From Sphingomonas mali NBRC 15500 (GTDB lineage: Bacteria; Pseudomonadota; Alphaproteobacteria; Sphingomonadales; Sphingomonadaceae): a stretch of DNA of 64,000 bases. The notes beneath the pieces are model-generated. The model was given only the letters and a program-made list of their open reading frames with translations, was not told the DNA's origin and did no database searches. The first letter of the stretch is position 1, and each line of letters begins with the position of its first letter. The stretch covers positions 57,589-121,588 of the forward strand of contig NZ_BCYX01000011.1 in NCBI RefSeq assembly GCF_001598415.1, read 5' to 3'. The translations under genes and the position numbers were made by a program. Shown one piece after another: positions 43,229 to 52,398 of the stretch.

Positions 43229-43464
43229 CCCTCCACCGCATCTCCGCGCTGACCGGCGCGATCCTACTGACGATGATCCCGGCGATCGCCCAGGCCTATA
43301 GCGGCCCCGGCGTCGGGCTCGGCGCGATCGGTGTCGTCCTCGGCATCGTCGGTTCGGTATTCCTGATGACCGTCTCGCTGATCTGGTACCCGGTCAAGCG
43401 CATGGTCCGCGCCCTGCGCCGGCGCCCGGCCACGCCACCCCGGCCACGCGACAGCAAGGCATGA
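43219..43464 (+). CDS. Small membrane protein of the sulfotransferase operon
   Basis: 81 residues. A signal-like helix (7-25, ending AQA) is followed by glycine-rich GPGVGLGAIGVVLGIVGS, a second helix and a basic tail (RALRRRP). Its start overlaps the preceding stop by 10 bases and its stop overlaps the next start by four. I do not recognise the family. Confidence 0.75.
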   Translation: MHMTLHRISALTGAILLTMIPAIAQAYSGPGVGLGAIGVVLGIVGSVFLMTVSLIWYPVKRMVRALRRRPATPPRPRDSKA

Positions 43465-43862
43465 CCGGGGCGATCGCACCGATTTCGCTGCTGCTCGCCG
43501 CGATCGTGGCAGCGGGTGAACTCGCGCGCCGGCTGCGTATCGTGCCGCGCTTCGCCACGCTGGCGGTGCTCGGCCGCCGCGCGGGCGCCGTGCTCGCCCG
43601 GCGCGGCGTGTCGGATCATCTGAAGGAGCGCGCGACGCGCATCCTGGCCGGGCGCATGATGGCATCGTCGTTGACCGCGGGGGCGATCCTGGTGTTGGTG
43701 ATCGCGCCGGTCGTCCTGTTGCTGCTGGTCGACGGGACCGTGCCGCTCGGCGTGCGCGCCGCCTTCTTTGACTGGCAAGCGCGTCTCCTCATCCTTTTCA
43801 TGAGCCTGATCTATGTCCTCGCCCGATGGCGCCTCGGCCGGCGTCGGCTACAGTCGCGCTGA
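43461..43862 (+). CDS. Small polytopic membrane protein of the sulfotransferase operon
   Basis: 133 residues with three hydrophobic helices (about 5-20, 72-92, 105-123) and arginine-rich loops. ATGA overlap with the gene before. The last 50 bases overlap the sulfotransferase gene in another frame. It could act as a membrane partner of one of the two sulfotransferase-like proteins. No family recognised. Confidence 0.72.
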   Translation: MTGAIAPISLLLAAIVAAGELARRLRIVPRFATLAVLGRRAGAVLARRGVSDHLKERATRILAGRMMASSLTAGAILVLVIAPVVLLLLVDGTVPLGVRAAFFDWQARLLILFMSLIYVLARWRLGRRRLQSR

Positions 43863-44871
43863 CCGCTTGCTCCACCGCCTGGCGATGAACCCGGCGGTGC
43901 TCGATCTCTCGTTCGATCTCGAGCGCGCGCGTTATGGCGCCGCCGCCCGTGCGCGCGACGGCGGCGCGCCGGTGTTCGTCACCGGGCTGGCACGCGCCGG
44001 TACCACGATCCTGCTCCGCTTGCTTCATGACAGCGGCCAATTCGCCTCGCTTACCTATCGCGACATGCCGTTCCCGCTCGCGCCCAATAGCTGGCAACGA
44101 ATGAGCAAGCGGTCGCGGCACGACCTGGCGGCGCGGGAACGCGGCCATGGCGACGGCATCGCGCACGACCTCGACAGCCCGGAAGCGATCGAGGAAGTGT
44201 TCTGGCGCAGCACCGAGGGCACGCGCTACATCACGCGCAGCCACGTCCATCCGCACGATCCGCTGCCCGACACCGTCAACTCCTTTCGCGATCTCGTCGC
44301 CTTGGTCCGCCACCGCTATGATCGCCCGCGCTATCTGTCGAAGAACAACGCCAACGTGCTGCGTCTCGGTGGCATCGTGGCGGCGTTTCCCGATGCGGTG
44401 CTGATCCATCCGTTTCGCGATCCGCTGCAACAGGCAGCGTCGCTGCTCAACCAGCATCGCCGCGCGGTCGATCTCGGCCGCGCCGATCCGTTCCGCGCGA
44501 GCTACATGCGCTGGCTCGGTCATTACGAATTCGGCCGTAGCCATCGCCCGCCGCTGATCCCCGGCGCGCCCGCTGCCAGCGAGCCGACCGACCGGATCGA
44601 TTATTGGCTGGCGATCTGGAGCGCGGTGCACCGCCTGCTGCTCGACCAGCCGGGCGAGGTGAGGGCGCGGCAAGTATTCGTCGATTACGATGCGCTATGT
44701 GCCGAACCGGTAGTCGGGGTCGCACGCATCGCCGCCGCGACGACCGTGCCGCTCGGCGCGGGCGACGGCCTCCGACCGCCGCCTGTGCATGCCATCGAGG
44801 GCGCGAGTGACGACGTGCTCGGGCATGCGCGCGCAGTCCATGCCCAGTTGGTCACGCGCGCTGCTCCCTGA
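43813..44871 (+). CDS. PAPS-dependent sulfotransferase family protein
   Basis: 352 residues. The 5'-PAPS loop is FVTGLARAGTTILLRLL (about 56-72), and the 3'-phosphate site is KNNANVLRLGGIVAAFPDAVLIH with HPFRDPLQQAAS. The fold is cytosolic with no membrane helix. The start at 43813 overlaps the preceding gene by 50 bases; MNPAVLD at 43885 is an alternative past that gene. It probably sulfates a small molecule or glycan made elsewhere. Confidence 0.88.
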   Translation: MSSPDGASAGVGYSRADRLLHRLAMNPAVLDLSFDLERARYGAAARARDGGAPVFVTGLARAGTTILLRLLHDSGQFASLTYRDMPFPLAPNSWQRMSKRSRHDLAARERGHGDGIAHDLDSPEAIEEVFWRSTEGTRYITRSHVHPHDPLPDTVNSFRDLVALVRHRYDRPRYLSKNNANVLRLGGIVAAFPDAVLIHPFRDPLQQAASLLNQHRRAVDLGRADPFRASYMRWLGHYEFGRSHRPPLIPGAPAASEPTDRIDYWLAIWSAVHRLLLDQPGEVRARQVFVDYDALCAEPVVGVARIAAATTVPLGAGDGLRPPPVHAIEGASDDVLGHARAVHAQLVTRAAP

Positions 44872-44900
44872 CTGATCGTCAGCGCTGTCTTTCCTAGCAC

Positions 44901-44989
44901 CGTTCGCCCTGAGCCTGTCGAAGGGCGGGTATGATGGCATCGCCACACGGAGCCACCAGCCCGTACTTCGACAGGCTCAGCACGAACGG
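44901..44989. repeat. Intergenic palindromic repeat, family D
   Basis: CGTTCGCCCTGAGCCTGTCG at the left is matched by TACTTCGACAGGCTCAGCAC and GAACGG at the right. The core TGAGCCTGTCGA / TCGACAGGCTCA is a perfect inverse repeat. It is the only copy of this family in the window; similar sequences are common in some Gammaproteobacteria and sphingomonads. Confidence 0.85.
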
Positions 44990-45060
44990 ATTTGGGGAAG
45001 AGAGCCGAGTCCAAATCGGCGATTGACCCCAACCGGCCATTCTGCGCATCGATCGGTCCC

Positions 45061-45711
45061 ATGATCGAGAAAATCCTGGGCTGGCTGGCCGGCATCATCA
45101 TCGCTGTGATCTCGTCAGGCGGCTATCTCGGCATCGTCCTGCTGATGGCGATCGAGAGCGCGTGCATTCCACTGCCGTCCGAAATCATCATGCCGTTCGC
45201 CGGCTATCTCGTCTCGACCGGGCGGTTCGATCTCTATCTCGCCGCCACCGCAGGCGCGATCGGCTGCAATCTCGGCTCGATCGTCGCCTATGAGATCGGC
45301 AAGCGCGGCGGCCGTCCGCTCGCGCTCAAATGGGGCAAGTACGTGCTGGTCGGCCCCGGCGAGATCGACGCCGCCGATCGCTTCTTCGACCGTTACGGCT
45401 CGATCGCGGTGCTGATCGGACGGCTGCTCCCGGTGATCCGCTCGTTTATCGCCTTTCCGGCCGGCGTTGCGCGGATGCGGCTGGTGCCGTTTCACGTCTA
45501 TACCTTCCTCGGCTCGTGGCCGTGGTGCTTCGGGCTCGCCTGGATCGGCATGAAGCTCGGCAAGGCATGGGATAGCGACCCGCGGCTGAAGGCGGCGTTC
45601 CACTCGGCCGATGCGGTGATCGCGCTCGTGCTGGTCGCGGCGGTCGCCTTCTACCTCTGGCACCGCCTGCGCGGCGTCAGGAAAAGCCCAGGCGGGCCGC
45701 CGCAGCCCTGA
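45061..45711 (+). CDS. DedA family membrane protein
   Basis: 216 residues with five to six hydrophobic helices. ESACIPLPSEIIMPFAGYLV, GRLLPVIRSFIAFPAGVARM and the paired-reentrant pattern define DedA/SNARE-associated proteins, which help recycle undecaprenyl phosphate or phospholipids across the membrane. ATG 45061 is the family start; the open frame before it is a repeat. Its 3' end overlaps the convergent DJ-1/PfpI gene by 35 bases. Confidence 0.92.
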   Translation: MIEKILGWLAGIIIAVISSGGYLGIVLLMAIESACIPLPSEIIMPFAGYLVSTGRFDLYLAATAGAIGCNLGSIVAYEIGKRGGRPLALKWGKYVLVGPGEIDAADRFFDRYGSIAVLIGRLLPVIRSFIAFPAGVARMRLVPFHVYTFLGSWPWCFGLAWIGMKLGKAWDSDPRLKAAFHSADAVIALVLVAAVAFYLWHRLRGVRKSPGGPPQP

Positions 45712-46375
45712 ACTTTTCCTCGCGATCGGGGGCGAGCTGCGCCACCCGGCGCTGATAGGTCGCGACCAGCTCGGGTCCAGCCTTCTCGGGCGATCCCGCA
45801 TCGAACGGCGGCGCGGGATCATATTCCAGGCTGAGCTGCACCGCCTTGGCGAACTCGGCGCTCCGCACCTCCGCCATCAGGGTCAGCGCGAAGTCGATCC
45901 CCGCGGTCACCCCGCCACCGGTAACGCGGTTGCGGTCGACCACCACCCGCTCGGGCACCATTTCCGCGCCGAACATCGCCAGATACTCGCGCCACGACCA
46001 ATGCGTCGCCGCGCGATACCCGTTGAGCAGGCCCGCCGCGCCCAGGATCAGCGATCCGGTGCACACGCTCGTCACCCAGCGCGCCTCGGCCCCGATCGAA
46101 CGGACCCAAGCCATCGCCGCGTCGTCGGCGATGACATCCGTCACGCCCATTCCGCCCGGTACGCAGAGGATGTCGGCGCGCGGCACCTCGGCGAAGGTCG
46201 CGGTCGGCATGATGGCGAACCCGGCATCGGTCGTGACTGGTGCGCGATCCTTCCACACCAGATCGAGCGTCACATTGCCCAGTCGCGACAGCACCTGCGC
46301 CGGCCCGGTCAGATCGAGCTGGGTGACGTTGGGGAACAGCAGGAAGGCAACGGAGATCGGCGGAATGCTGGCCAT
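45677..46375 (-). CDS. DJ-1/PfpI-superfamily protein (isonitrile hydratase-like)
   Basis: 232 residues. The GATase1-like nucleophile elbow is VTSVCTGSLILG with Cys105. LLFPNVTQLDLTGPAQVL and FCVPGGMGVTD-type elements and THWSWREYLAMFGAEMVP are as in isonitrile hydratase InhA. It may instead be a chaperone-like or regulatory DJ-1 protein. It is a single gene convergent with dedA. Confidence 0.88.
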   Translation of the reverse strand: MASIPPISVAFLLFPNVTQLDLTGPAQVLSRLGNVTLDLVWKDRAPVTTDAGFAIMPTATFAEVPRADILCVPGGMGVTDVIADDAAMAWVRSIGAEARWVTSVCTGSLILGAAGLLNGYRAATHWSWREYLAMFGAEMVPERVVVDRNRVTGGGVTAGIDFALTLMAEVRSAEFAKAVQLSLEYDPAPPFDAGSPEKAGPELVATYQRRVAQLAPDREEKFRAAAARLGFS

Positions 46376-46595
46376 GAGCGGACTCCTTGTCGATGCGCGG
46401 ATGCCCAGGCGAGCGGCAGGATATCAGGCCGCGCTCCCCTGTGGTGCCCCACGGTTTCGCCAGTCACGCAGCGGGACGGAGTGTATCGCGGGCGAGCGAG
46501 CAGGCCAAGCGCGGTTTGTCCTTGTGCGAAGTTCGAGATCGCGGAGGCGAGGCTGCGCGTTCAACGGGTCGGCAATCAATCCTGACGCCGAACCC

Positions 46596-47261
46596 TTATC
46601 GCAATACGGACACGGCCGGCCACTGCCATGCGACCAGGCCGGCAATGACGACGAGCGCGATCGCCGCGGTGAGGACCGCCATCCAGCGCGCGCCACCGCG
46701 CCGGTCGTCGGCCGCCGCTTCGTCCGCGTCGTCGTCCGCGGCGGGATAGAGCGTCGGCAGGTCGATCGCGATCGGCCGATCGACGGGCGTGGCAACAGCA
46801 ACCGCGACCATCGGTTCGACGTGTACGGAAGCAGCGAGATCATTGGGTGTGGCGACTGCGGGATGGTCGGGTTCGGAGACGGCCGGATCGTCCGGCCCGG
46901 GGGTGGCGGTTGGCCGGGCATCGCCTGGCCAGTCGCCGCCCGCCAGAGCATGCTTTTCGACCGCGATGGCGGCCTTTTGGAGCCCGATGAAGCCGGACAG
47001 CGCCGCATCGCCGACTGCGTGCGTGGGGGCGTCGTCCAGGATGGCCGCGAGCTCCGCCATTTCCGCCTCGATGTCGAGCAGGGTGTCGAGCGCCTGCATC
47101 GCGGAGCGACGGTTCGACTTGTGGAGCGCGAGCTGCAACCGCACCATGGTCAACTGGCTCGCCCGCGCCAAGTCCCACCCGGCACGTAATGCGACTAGTT
47201 CGTCGATCGTTTTTAGATCGGTCGATCGGCTCACCGAAGAACCGGCGGCGGGTGTGTTCAC
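46596..47261 (-). CDS. Hypothetical protein with C-terminal membrane helix
   Basis: 221 residues from a GTG start with AGGGA upstream. A helical N-terminal part (1-100) rich in Leu and Ala is followed by an Asp/Pro-rich linker (110-185) and one helix at about 196-216 (WMAVLTAAIALVVIAGLV). It probably is a tail-anchored protein with a cytosolic N-terminus. The 220 bases downstream and 200 bases upstream hold no gene. No family recognised. Confidence 0.6.
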   Translation of the reverse strand: MNTPAAGSSVSRSTDLKTIDELVALRAGWDLARASQLTMVRLQLALHKSNRRSAMQALDTLLDIEAEMAELAAILDDAPTHAVGDAALSGFIGLQKAAIAVEKHALAGGDWPGDARPTATPGPDDPAVSEPDHPAVATPNDLAASVHVEPMVAVAVATPVDRPIAIDLPTLYPAADDDADEAAADDRRGGARWMAVLTAAIALVVIAGLVAWQWPAVSVLR

Positions 47262-47467
47262 GGCGTCGTTCCCTGCTCCTATCGCAGACGGATAGACGCC
47301 GCATCGCGTGGAATGGGAACCGCAATCTGGCGATCCGTTGGAACCCCGCGCCCGATTGCCGGCGCGGCCGATTGGCGAGGGGGGACAGTGGCCCGCTGCT
47401 GAGGGGTCTCCACCCCCTGAATTGCGACGCTACGTGCGATGACCCATCAATATCATTGGGGCTTTGT

Positions 47468-48898
47468 TCAGCGCTTGCGGTCGACGGCGAGGTTCGTCTG
47501 CCGTTGGGAGTCATTTGACCGCCCGGTAGGCCGCCGCGCCAGCAACGCGGAGATGAGCATCAGCGCCACTGTCAGATATGCCCCTACCCCCGCGATCGGA
47601 CTCCACCCCAGGAAATCGCTCGGCAACGTCCTGAGCGCACCTGCCTTCCATGCCGTTAGAATCGGGTCGGCCAGCGGGAAGCGATAGGTATCCGGTGTGG
47701 TGATGTTCGCCGCTGCGATCATCAGGTTGATGACCACCGACACCAGTAGCAACGCGACCGTCGCCGCGCGCCCCCACGCGAACCGCAAGCTCGTCCAGAA
47801 CGGCGCCAGGCCAATCACGATCAGGCCGATCGCGGGGACCGAATGGCGCGGGCCGGTCGAGTGGCCGCCGTCCCAATAGACGTACGCCGAATTGACCAGC
47901 AGGACGGTGAGCGCCGCCGCCGCCAGCATTATCGCCAGCCCGCGATGCTTCCGACCCAGCAGCCATAATCCGACCGTCGCCGGGACCAGCACCGGCGCGA
48001 CCCACAGCAATCCGCGGCGCATGCCGACCAGGATCTTGAGCAGCACCATCGGCTTGGGGCTGGTCAGACCGAACAATCCCTGATCCATCCCGGCGAAGCC
48101 GACCACGCCCGAATAGCCGAATCGGAACGGCGTGCCGAACGCGATCATGTTGTAGGTCATGAACGGCACCAACAGCGTCACAAGCCCAGCGCCCGCGGCC
48201 GCCAGCACCGCGCGCCGATCGGTGCGCCACAGCCGCAGCGCGCCCCAGATCGCGATTACCGATCCCGCCAGCGCCGCCTCGAACTCGATCAGCACCGCCA
48301 GCCCCAAGGCCGCACCGCCGATCGCCGCGAAGCGCATTGCTCGGCCCTCGCCCGCGCGCCACAAGGCCCACACCGCGATCACGAACAGCCCTGCCACCGG
48401 CGCGTGTCCGAACAACGTGGTCGACCAGCCCCAGACCGGCGTGCCCAGCGCGAAGCCCAGGCCAGCGACCAGCGCGCCGTTCGCGCTTCCCGTCAGCCGG
48501 AGACCGAGATCGTGCATCGCCAGCGCCGCCAGTGCGGCGATGACGGCGCTCACCAGCGCGACCGCGAGCCGCAGCCGCACCGTCATGTAATGTTCGAAAT
48601 TCGCGTCATAGATCGTCGGCGGGACGTACTCGAGCGGGCTCCCGACATGATCGGCGATCGCCATCGCGGGCAGCGATAACAGGGTCATCCCCGGCGCCTT
48701 GTCCATGAAGAAATGCCCGCCGAACTCGGCCTTGTCGATCGTCAGCGCCTGGTACGTGTCGATCCGCGCATCGCCGCGCTCGACCAGCGCCATGCCCGCA
48801 TAGATGCGCGTCGCATTATTGGGATTGAGCGCCCACGACCCGAACCACACGCATGACAGCCAGACCAATGCGAACAACAGCAACCGGGTCCGCGCCAT
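47468..48898 (-). CDS. Polytopic membrane protein, GT39/ArnT-like
   Basis: 476 residues with about eleven hydrophobic helices. The first loop has GDARIDTYQALTIDKAEFGGHFFMDKAPGM, reminiscent of GT-C enzymes where an acidic pair follows the first helix. It may transfer a sugar from a polyprenyl donor. It ends 4 bases from the DUF2306 gene upstream, so the two share a transcript. Substrate unknown. Confidence 0.75.
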   Translation of the reverse strand: MARTRLLLFALVWLSCVWFGSWALNPNNATRIYAGMALVERGDARIDTYQALTIDKAEFGGHFFMDKAPGMTLLSLPAMAIADHVGSPLEYVPPTIYDANFEHYMTVRLRLAVALVSAVIAALAALAMHDLGLRLTGSANGALVAGLGFALGTPVWGWSTTLFGHAPVAGLFVIAVWALWRAGEGRAMRFAAIGGAALGLAVLIEFEAALAGSVIAIWGALRLWRTDRRAVLAAAGAGLVTLLVPFMTYNMIAFGTPFRFGYSGVVGFAGMDQGLFGLTSPKPMVLLKILVGMRRGLLWVAPVLVPATVGLWLLGRKHRGLAIMLAAAALTVLLVNSAYVYWDGGHSTGPRHSVPAIGLIVIGLAPFWTSLRFAWGRAATVALLLVSVVINLMIAAANITTPDTYRFPLADPILTAWKAGALRTLPSDFLGWSPIAGVGAYLTVALMLISALLARRPTGRSNDSQRQTNLAVDRKR

Positions 48899-48901
48899 CG
48901 C

Positions 48902-49414
48902 CTATCCGAACAGCCAGCCGCCGAGCAGCCGGAACGGGGGCAAGGTGAAGAACCCCGCGATCAGCAAGGCGCCGGTCACCAGTCCGCGCACCGTCGCGCG
49001 ATGCCGCGCCACCTGATGCACGCGCGCGGTCAGCCAGACGCGCGGCGCCATGATTAGTACGAAGATCGACAGGATATGGATGACGCTGAAATGGCCGGGA
49101 TTGATCGTCCTGACCAACAGGCTGAGCGCCGCGGTTGCGACCATCGCCAGCACCCAGATCTTGCCGAGCAGCCGGTGGGTCGGCGTGCCGCGCGGCCTGA
49201 GCAGCATCCACGGCGTCAGCGCGAGCGAGATCAGCACGGTGAAAAGATGTGCCCAGACGATGCCGGGAACTTGCGGCCATTGGGTATGCCCGCGGACGAG
49301 CGCGACGATCACCGCGGCGAGCAGCAATCCCGCCGCTCCCGACAGCGCCTTGTCATAGCCATTGGGTGCGATCGAGCCGACCTTCGCGTCGGCTTTCATG
49401 AATAACGTCGCCAT
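48902..49414 (-). CDS. DUF2306-like membrane protein
   Basis: 170 residues with five hydrophobic helices. HLFTVLISLALTPWMLLRPRGTPTHRLLGKIWV and TARVHQVARHRATVRGLVTGAL, with conserved His and Arg, resemble DUF2306 and cytochrome b561-like small proteins. ATG 49414 is used; MKADA five codons later is also possible. It is 3 bases before the GT-C-like gene. Confidence 0.8.
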   Translation of the reverse strand: MATLFMKADAKVGSIAPNGYDKALSGAAGLLLAAVIVALVRGHTQWPQVPGIVWAHLFTVLISLALTPWMLLRPRGTPTHRLLGKIWVLAMVATAALSLLVRTINPGHFSVIHILSIFVLIMAPRVWLTARVHQVARHRATVRGLVTGALLIAGFFTLPPFRLLGGWLFG

Positions 49415-49512
49415 GAATCCCCCGGTTTGTGCGGGCGAATCCTAGGGTTGGCGGATTGAATGGGCAATCGCCGGTTTGACCGGCTCTCCCGTCACTGGAG
49501 TGGCTTAAGCGC

Positions 49513-49959
49513 CTACTTCCCCTCTTCCTCGGCTTCCTTGCGGTCCTTGTTGAACTGCTTGGTTTCCTTGAACTGCCGTTGCGAGCAGCCGAGCGAGCCG
49601 CCCGGGCCGATCGCGGAACACGAGCCGATCCCCGACGCGCCGGTGTCGAGCGTGCCTTGCGCGCGCAGCGCCCAGCTCTGATTCTCGGGCGTGACCTTGA
49701 AATTGCGCAATTCCTTGGGAACGCGATATTGTTCGGCGGCGTCGCGGCGGGTGCACACGACGATCTCATTGCCGTCGCGGTCGGTCGGGCATTGCTCGTT
49801 GCCGTACAGGACGAGGACGCCGTTGACCGGCGCGTTGCGCGACACCTGGCCGGGCGTGGTCGGCTTGGGCGGCGGCGGTACGCCGGGACCGGCCACCTGT
49901 GCGGTGGCGGGCATCGCGGCGATCGTCGCGGCCAGCAGGCCCAGGGCAATGATACGCAT
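49513..49959 (-). CDS. Periplasmic hypothetical protein
   Basis: 148 residues. A signal peptide (1-21, ending ATAQV) precedes a proline-rich segment (PPPPKPTTPG) and a domain with four cysteines: GNEQCPTDRDGNEIVVCTRR, SCSAIG and LGCSQRQF. The paired cysteines fit disulfides in the periplasm. The C-terminal tail is charged. Conserved in style with small sphingomonad exported proteins, but no function known. Confidence 0.7.
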   Translation of the reverse strand: MRIIALGLLAATIAAMPATAQVAGPGVPPPPKPTTPGQVSRNAPVNGVLVLYGNEQCPTDRDGNEIVVCTRRDAAEQYRVPKELRNFKVTPENQSWALRAQGTLDTGASGIGSCSAIGPGGSLGCSQRQFKETKQFNKDRKEAEEEGK

Positions 49960-49984
49960 CCTAATCTCCTCCTCCCGCCAACGC

Positions 49985-50521
49985 CTAGAAGCGCTTGGCG
50001 GTTTCGATCGCCACCCGGCAGCCGAGCCGGATCAGCGCCGACATCAGCGGATAGGCCGGTGCCGATTCCGCGCCGTGCGCCAGCGCTGTCTCGCGATGCT
50101 CGACCTCCTCGGCCTGGAATTCCGCGATCGCCGCCGACAATGCGGGATCGCTATCGCCCAGTTGCTGAAGCTGCTCTGAATAATGTTTGTCGATCTCGGT
50201 TTCGACCGCTGCGGTGCAAGCCATCGCTGCTTCCGGGCCGATCGCCGCGGTCGCCGCCCCCAGCGCGAAGCCGGCAACGGTCCAGAATGGCTGGAGCAGG
50301 GTGGGGCGTACGCCGCGATCGGCGATCATCTTGTCGAAGAATGCGCGGTGGCGTTCCTCCTGCCGCGCCATGCCGGCGATCTCGCGCGCGGCCGGCGTGC
50401 GGTCGCCCATGATCGCCAGCTGACCGGCATAGATACGCGTGGCGCCATATTCGCCCGCCTGGTCGACTCGGATCATCGAGTCGGTCCGTGGCCTGGGGTC
50501 ACCGGGGCGCCAGCGGCTCAT
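49985..50521 (-). CDS. coq7: Demethoxyubiquinone hydroxylase Coq7
   Basis: 178 residues. Coq7 adds the last ring hydroxyl in ubiquinone synthesis using a carboxylate-bridged diiron centre. The metal ligands lie in DQAGEYGATRIYAGQ, EERHRAFFD, VETEIDKHY and EEVEHRE. The enzyme is a peripheral inner-membrane protein. The ATG overlaps the dsbB stop by four bases, so the two are co-translated. Confidence 0.95.
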   Translation of the reverse strand: MSRWRPGDPRPRTDSMIRVDQAGEYGATRIYAGQLAIMGDRTPAAREIAGMARQEERHRAFFDKMIADRGVRPTLLQPFWTVAGFALGAATAAIGPEAAMACTAAVETEIDKHYSEQLQQLGDSDPALSAAIAEFQAEEVEHRETALAHGAESAPAYPLMSALIRLGCRVAIETAKRF

Positions 50522-50988
50522 GCCGCGCGGCTCCGGCGCGTCAGCAGGACCAGGATGATCAGCGCGCCGCCCAGCGAGACGATCGCGTTGAAGCCCGCCA
50601 GCGAAATCCCGGCGAAGGTCCATTGCGGCGCGTCGCAGCGCACCACCGGCGCGTTCATGATCGCGCTCAGCGTGTCGCCGCCGCTGCTGAACGTGGAGGT
50701 GCACGGCGTGAAGCCCTGCCACCAATGATATTCGACTCCGGCATGCGCCACGCCGATCGCGCCGCTGACCGCGATCGCGATCGCCGCCAGCGCGACCAGC
50801 GGCCGCTGCGGCATGCCCGGCACGAACGCCAGCAAGGCGATCGGCAGCGCGGCGTAATGCGGCCAGCGCTGCCAATGACACATTTCGCACGGATAAAGAT
50901 GCCCGATCAACTGGAACCCCCAGGCGCCGGCGAGCAGGGCGGCGGGGATCAGCAGTGCAAGCGCACGGGCTTTTTGGAACGAGGTCAT
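50518..50988 (-). CDS. dsbB: Disulfide bond formation protein B
   Basis: 156 residues with four membrane helices. Both redox pairs are present: Cys34/Cys37 in YPCEMCHWQRW and Cys96/Cys118 in the second periplasmic loop. DsbB reoxidises DsbA and passes electrons to quinones. Its overlap with coq7, a quinone-synthesis gene, fits that dependence. It starts 8 bases after ctpA ends upstream. Confidence 0.93.
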   Translation of the reverse strand: MTSFQKARALALLIPAALLAGAWGFQLIGHLYPCEMCHWQRWPHYAALPIALLAFVPGMPQRPLVALAAIAIAVSGAIGVAHAGVEYHWWQGFTPCTSTFSSGGDTLSAIMNAPVVRCDAPQWTFAGISLAGFNAIVSLGGALIILVLLTRRSRAA

Positions 50989-50995
50989 CGCTGCC

Positions 50996-52339
50996 TCAGT
51001 GCTTCTTCGGCGTCGCCGCCGCAGTGGTCACCGCCGGCACCTTGGACAGCCGTCCGATCGTCTGCAGCGCGTACCACAGCTGGAAGTCGGTCACGCCCTT
51101 CTTCTTCAGCTCATCGGGCGTCGCGGCGAAGCGCGGATCGGTCTTGGTATCCTCTTCCAGGATCGCGTTGTCGGCCTTGACCTCGTTGACCAGATGCTTG
51201 CGCAGATCGGCCTCGCGGAAGATCGGGCGCGATTTGTAATCGGGGTCGGAAATCTGCGGCACCGCAATGTCGGGGCGGATGCCGCCTTCCTGCACCGATC
51301 GGCCCGACGGCGTATAATAACGCGCGGTGGTCAGGCGGAGCGCGCTATTCTCATCGAGCTGGAGCAGGGTCTGGACCGATCCCTTGCCGAAGCTGCGTTC
51401 ACCCATGATCAGCGCGCGGTGATGATCCTGCAGCGCGCCGGCGACGATCTCCGATGCCGACGCGGTGCCGGCATTGGTCAGCACGATCACCGGCAGGCCG
51501 TTGGCGAGATCGCCCGGCTTGGCGTAATAGCGCTCGATGTCCGCGGCGTCGCGTCCGCGCTGGCTGACGATCTCGCCATAGGACAGGAAGGCGTCCGACA
51601 CTTCGATCGCCTGGCTCAGCAACCCGCCGCCATTGTCGCGCAGGTCGACGACATAGCCGAGCGGCTTGTGCCCCAGCGACTTGTCGACGCTGGAGATCGC
51701 CGAGCGCACGTCGGCACCGGTATTCTCGGAGAAGGTGTTGATGTTGATATAGCCGATGCCGTCGCGGACTTCCCATTTGACCGGCTTCTGGACGATGATC
51801 TCGCGGACCAGGCTGACGTCGATCGGCTTGTCGCGGCCCGGCCGGACCAACGTCAGCGCGATCTTGGTGCCGGGCTTGCCGCGCATCGCGGTAATCGCCT
51901 CATCCAGCGTCTCGCCGAAGATCAACTGCCCGTCGATATGGGTGATGTAATCGCCGGCCTTGATCCCGGCGCGGAAGGCCGGCGTGTCTTCCTGCGGCGC
52001 GATGACCTTGACCGCGCCGTCCTGCATCGTGACCGACAGGCCCAGGCCGCCATAATTGCCCTCGGTCAGAATCTTCATGTTCTGAAAATCGACCGCGTCC
52101 ATGTACGACGAATGCGGGTCCAGGCTGTTGAGCATGCCGTCGATCGCGCCGCGGATCAGCGTCTTGTCGTCGACCTTGTCGACATAGGACTTCTTGACCT
52201 GGTTGAAGACCTCCATGAACCGGTCGATCTCGCGATAGGTATCGCCGTCCGATGCCGCCATCGCCGCGGTGGCGGTGGGGACGAGCGCGATGGCGCCGGC
52301 GATGGCGGTCGCCTGGAGCCAGGTAAAAGCACGGGCCAT
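50996..52339 (-). CDS. ctpA: S41 carboxyl-terminal processing peptidase
   Basis: 447 residues with a signal peptide (1-28, ending AMAAS). A PDZ domain (about 90-170, YGGLGLSVTMQDG) precedes the S41 core. The catalytic serine lies in NAGTASASEIVAGALQDH and the general-base lysine in SFGKGSVQT. It trims the C-termini of periplasmic proteins, often envelope or murein enzymes, in keeping with its partner envC-like gene upstream. Confidence 0.94.
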   Translation of the reverse strand: MARAFTWLQATAIAGAIALVPTATAAMAASDGDTYREIDRFMEVFNQVKKSYVDKVDDKTLIRGAIDGMLNSLDPHSSYMDAVDFQNMKILTEGNYGGLGLSVTMQDGAVKVIAPQEDTPAFRAGIKAGDYITHIDGQLIFGETLDEAITAMRGKPGTKIALTLVRPGRDKPIDVSLVREIIVQKPVKWEVRDGIGYININTFSENTGADVRSAISSVDKSLGHKPLGYVVDLRDNGGGLLSQAIEVSDAFLSYGEIVSQRGRDAADIERYYAKPGDLANGLPVIVLTNAGTASASEIVAGALQDHHRALIMGERSFGKGSVQTLLQLDENSALRLTTARYYTPSGRSVQEGGIRPDIAVPQISDPDYKSRPIFREADLRKHLVNEVKADNAILEEDTKTDPRFAATPDELKKKGVTDFQLWYALQTIGRLSKVPAVTTAAATPKKH

Positions 52340-52398
52340 GGGGTTACTGCGTTCCGATCTTGCTCAACGTGAATGTCATGTAGCGGTATTCGATCGGC

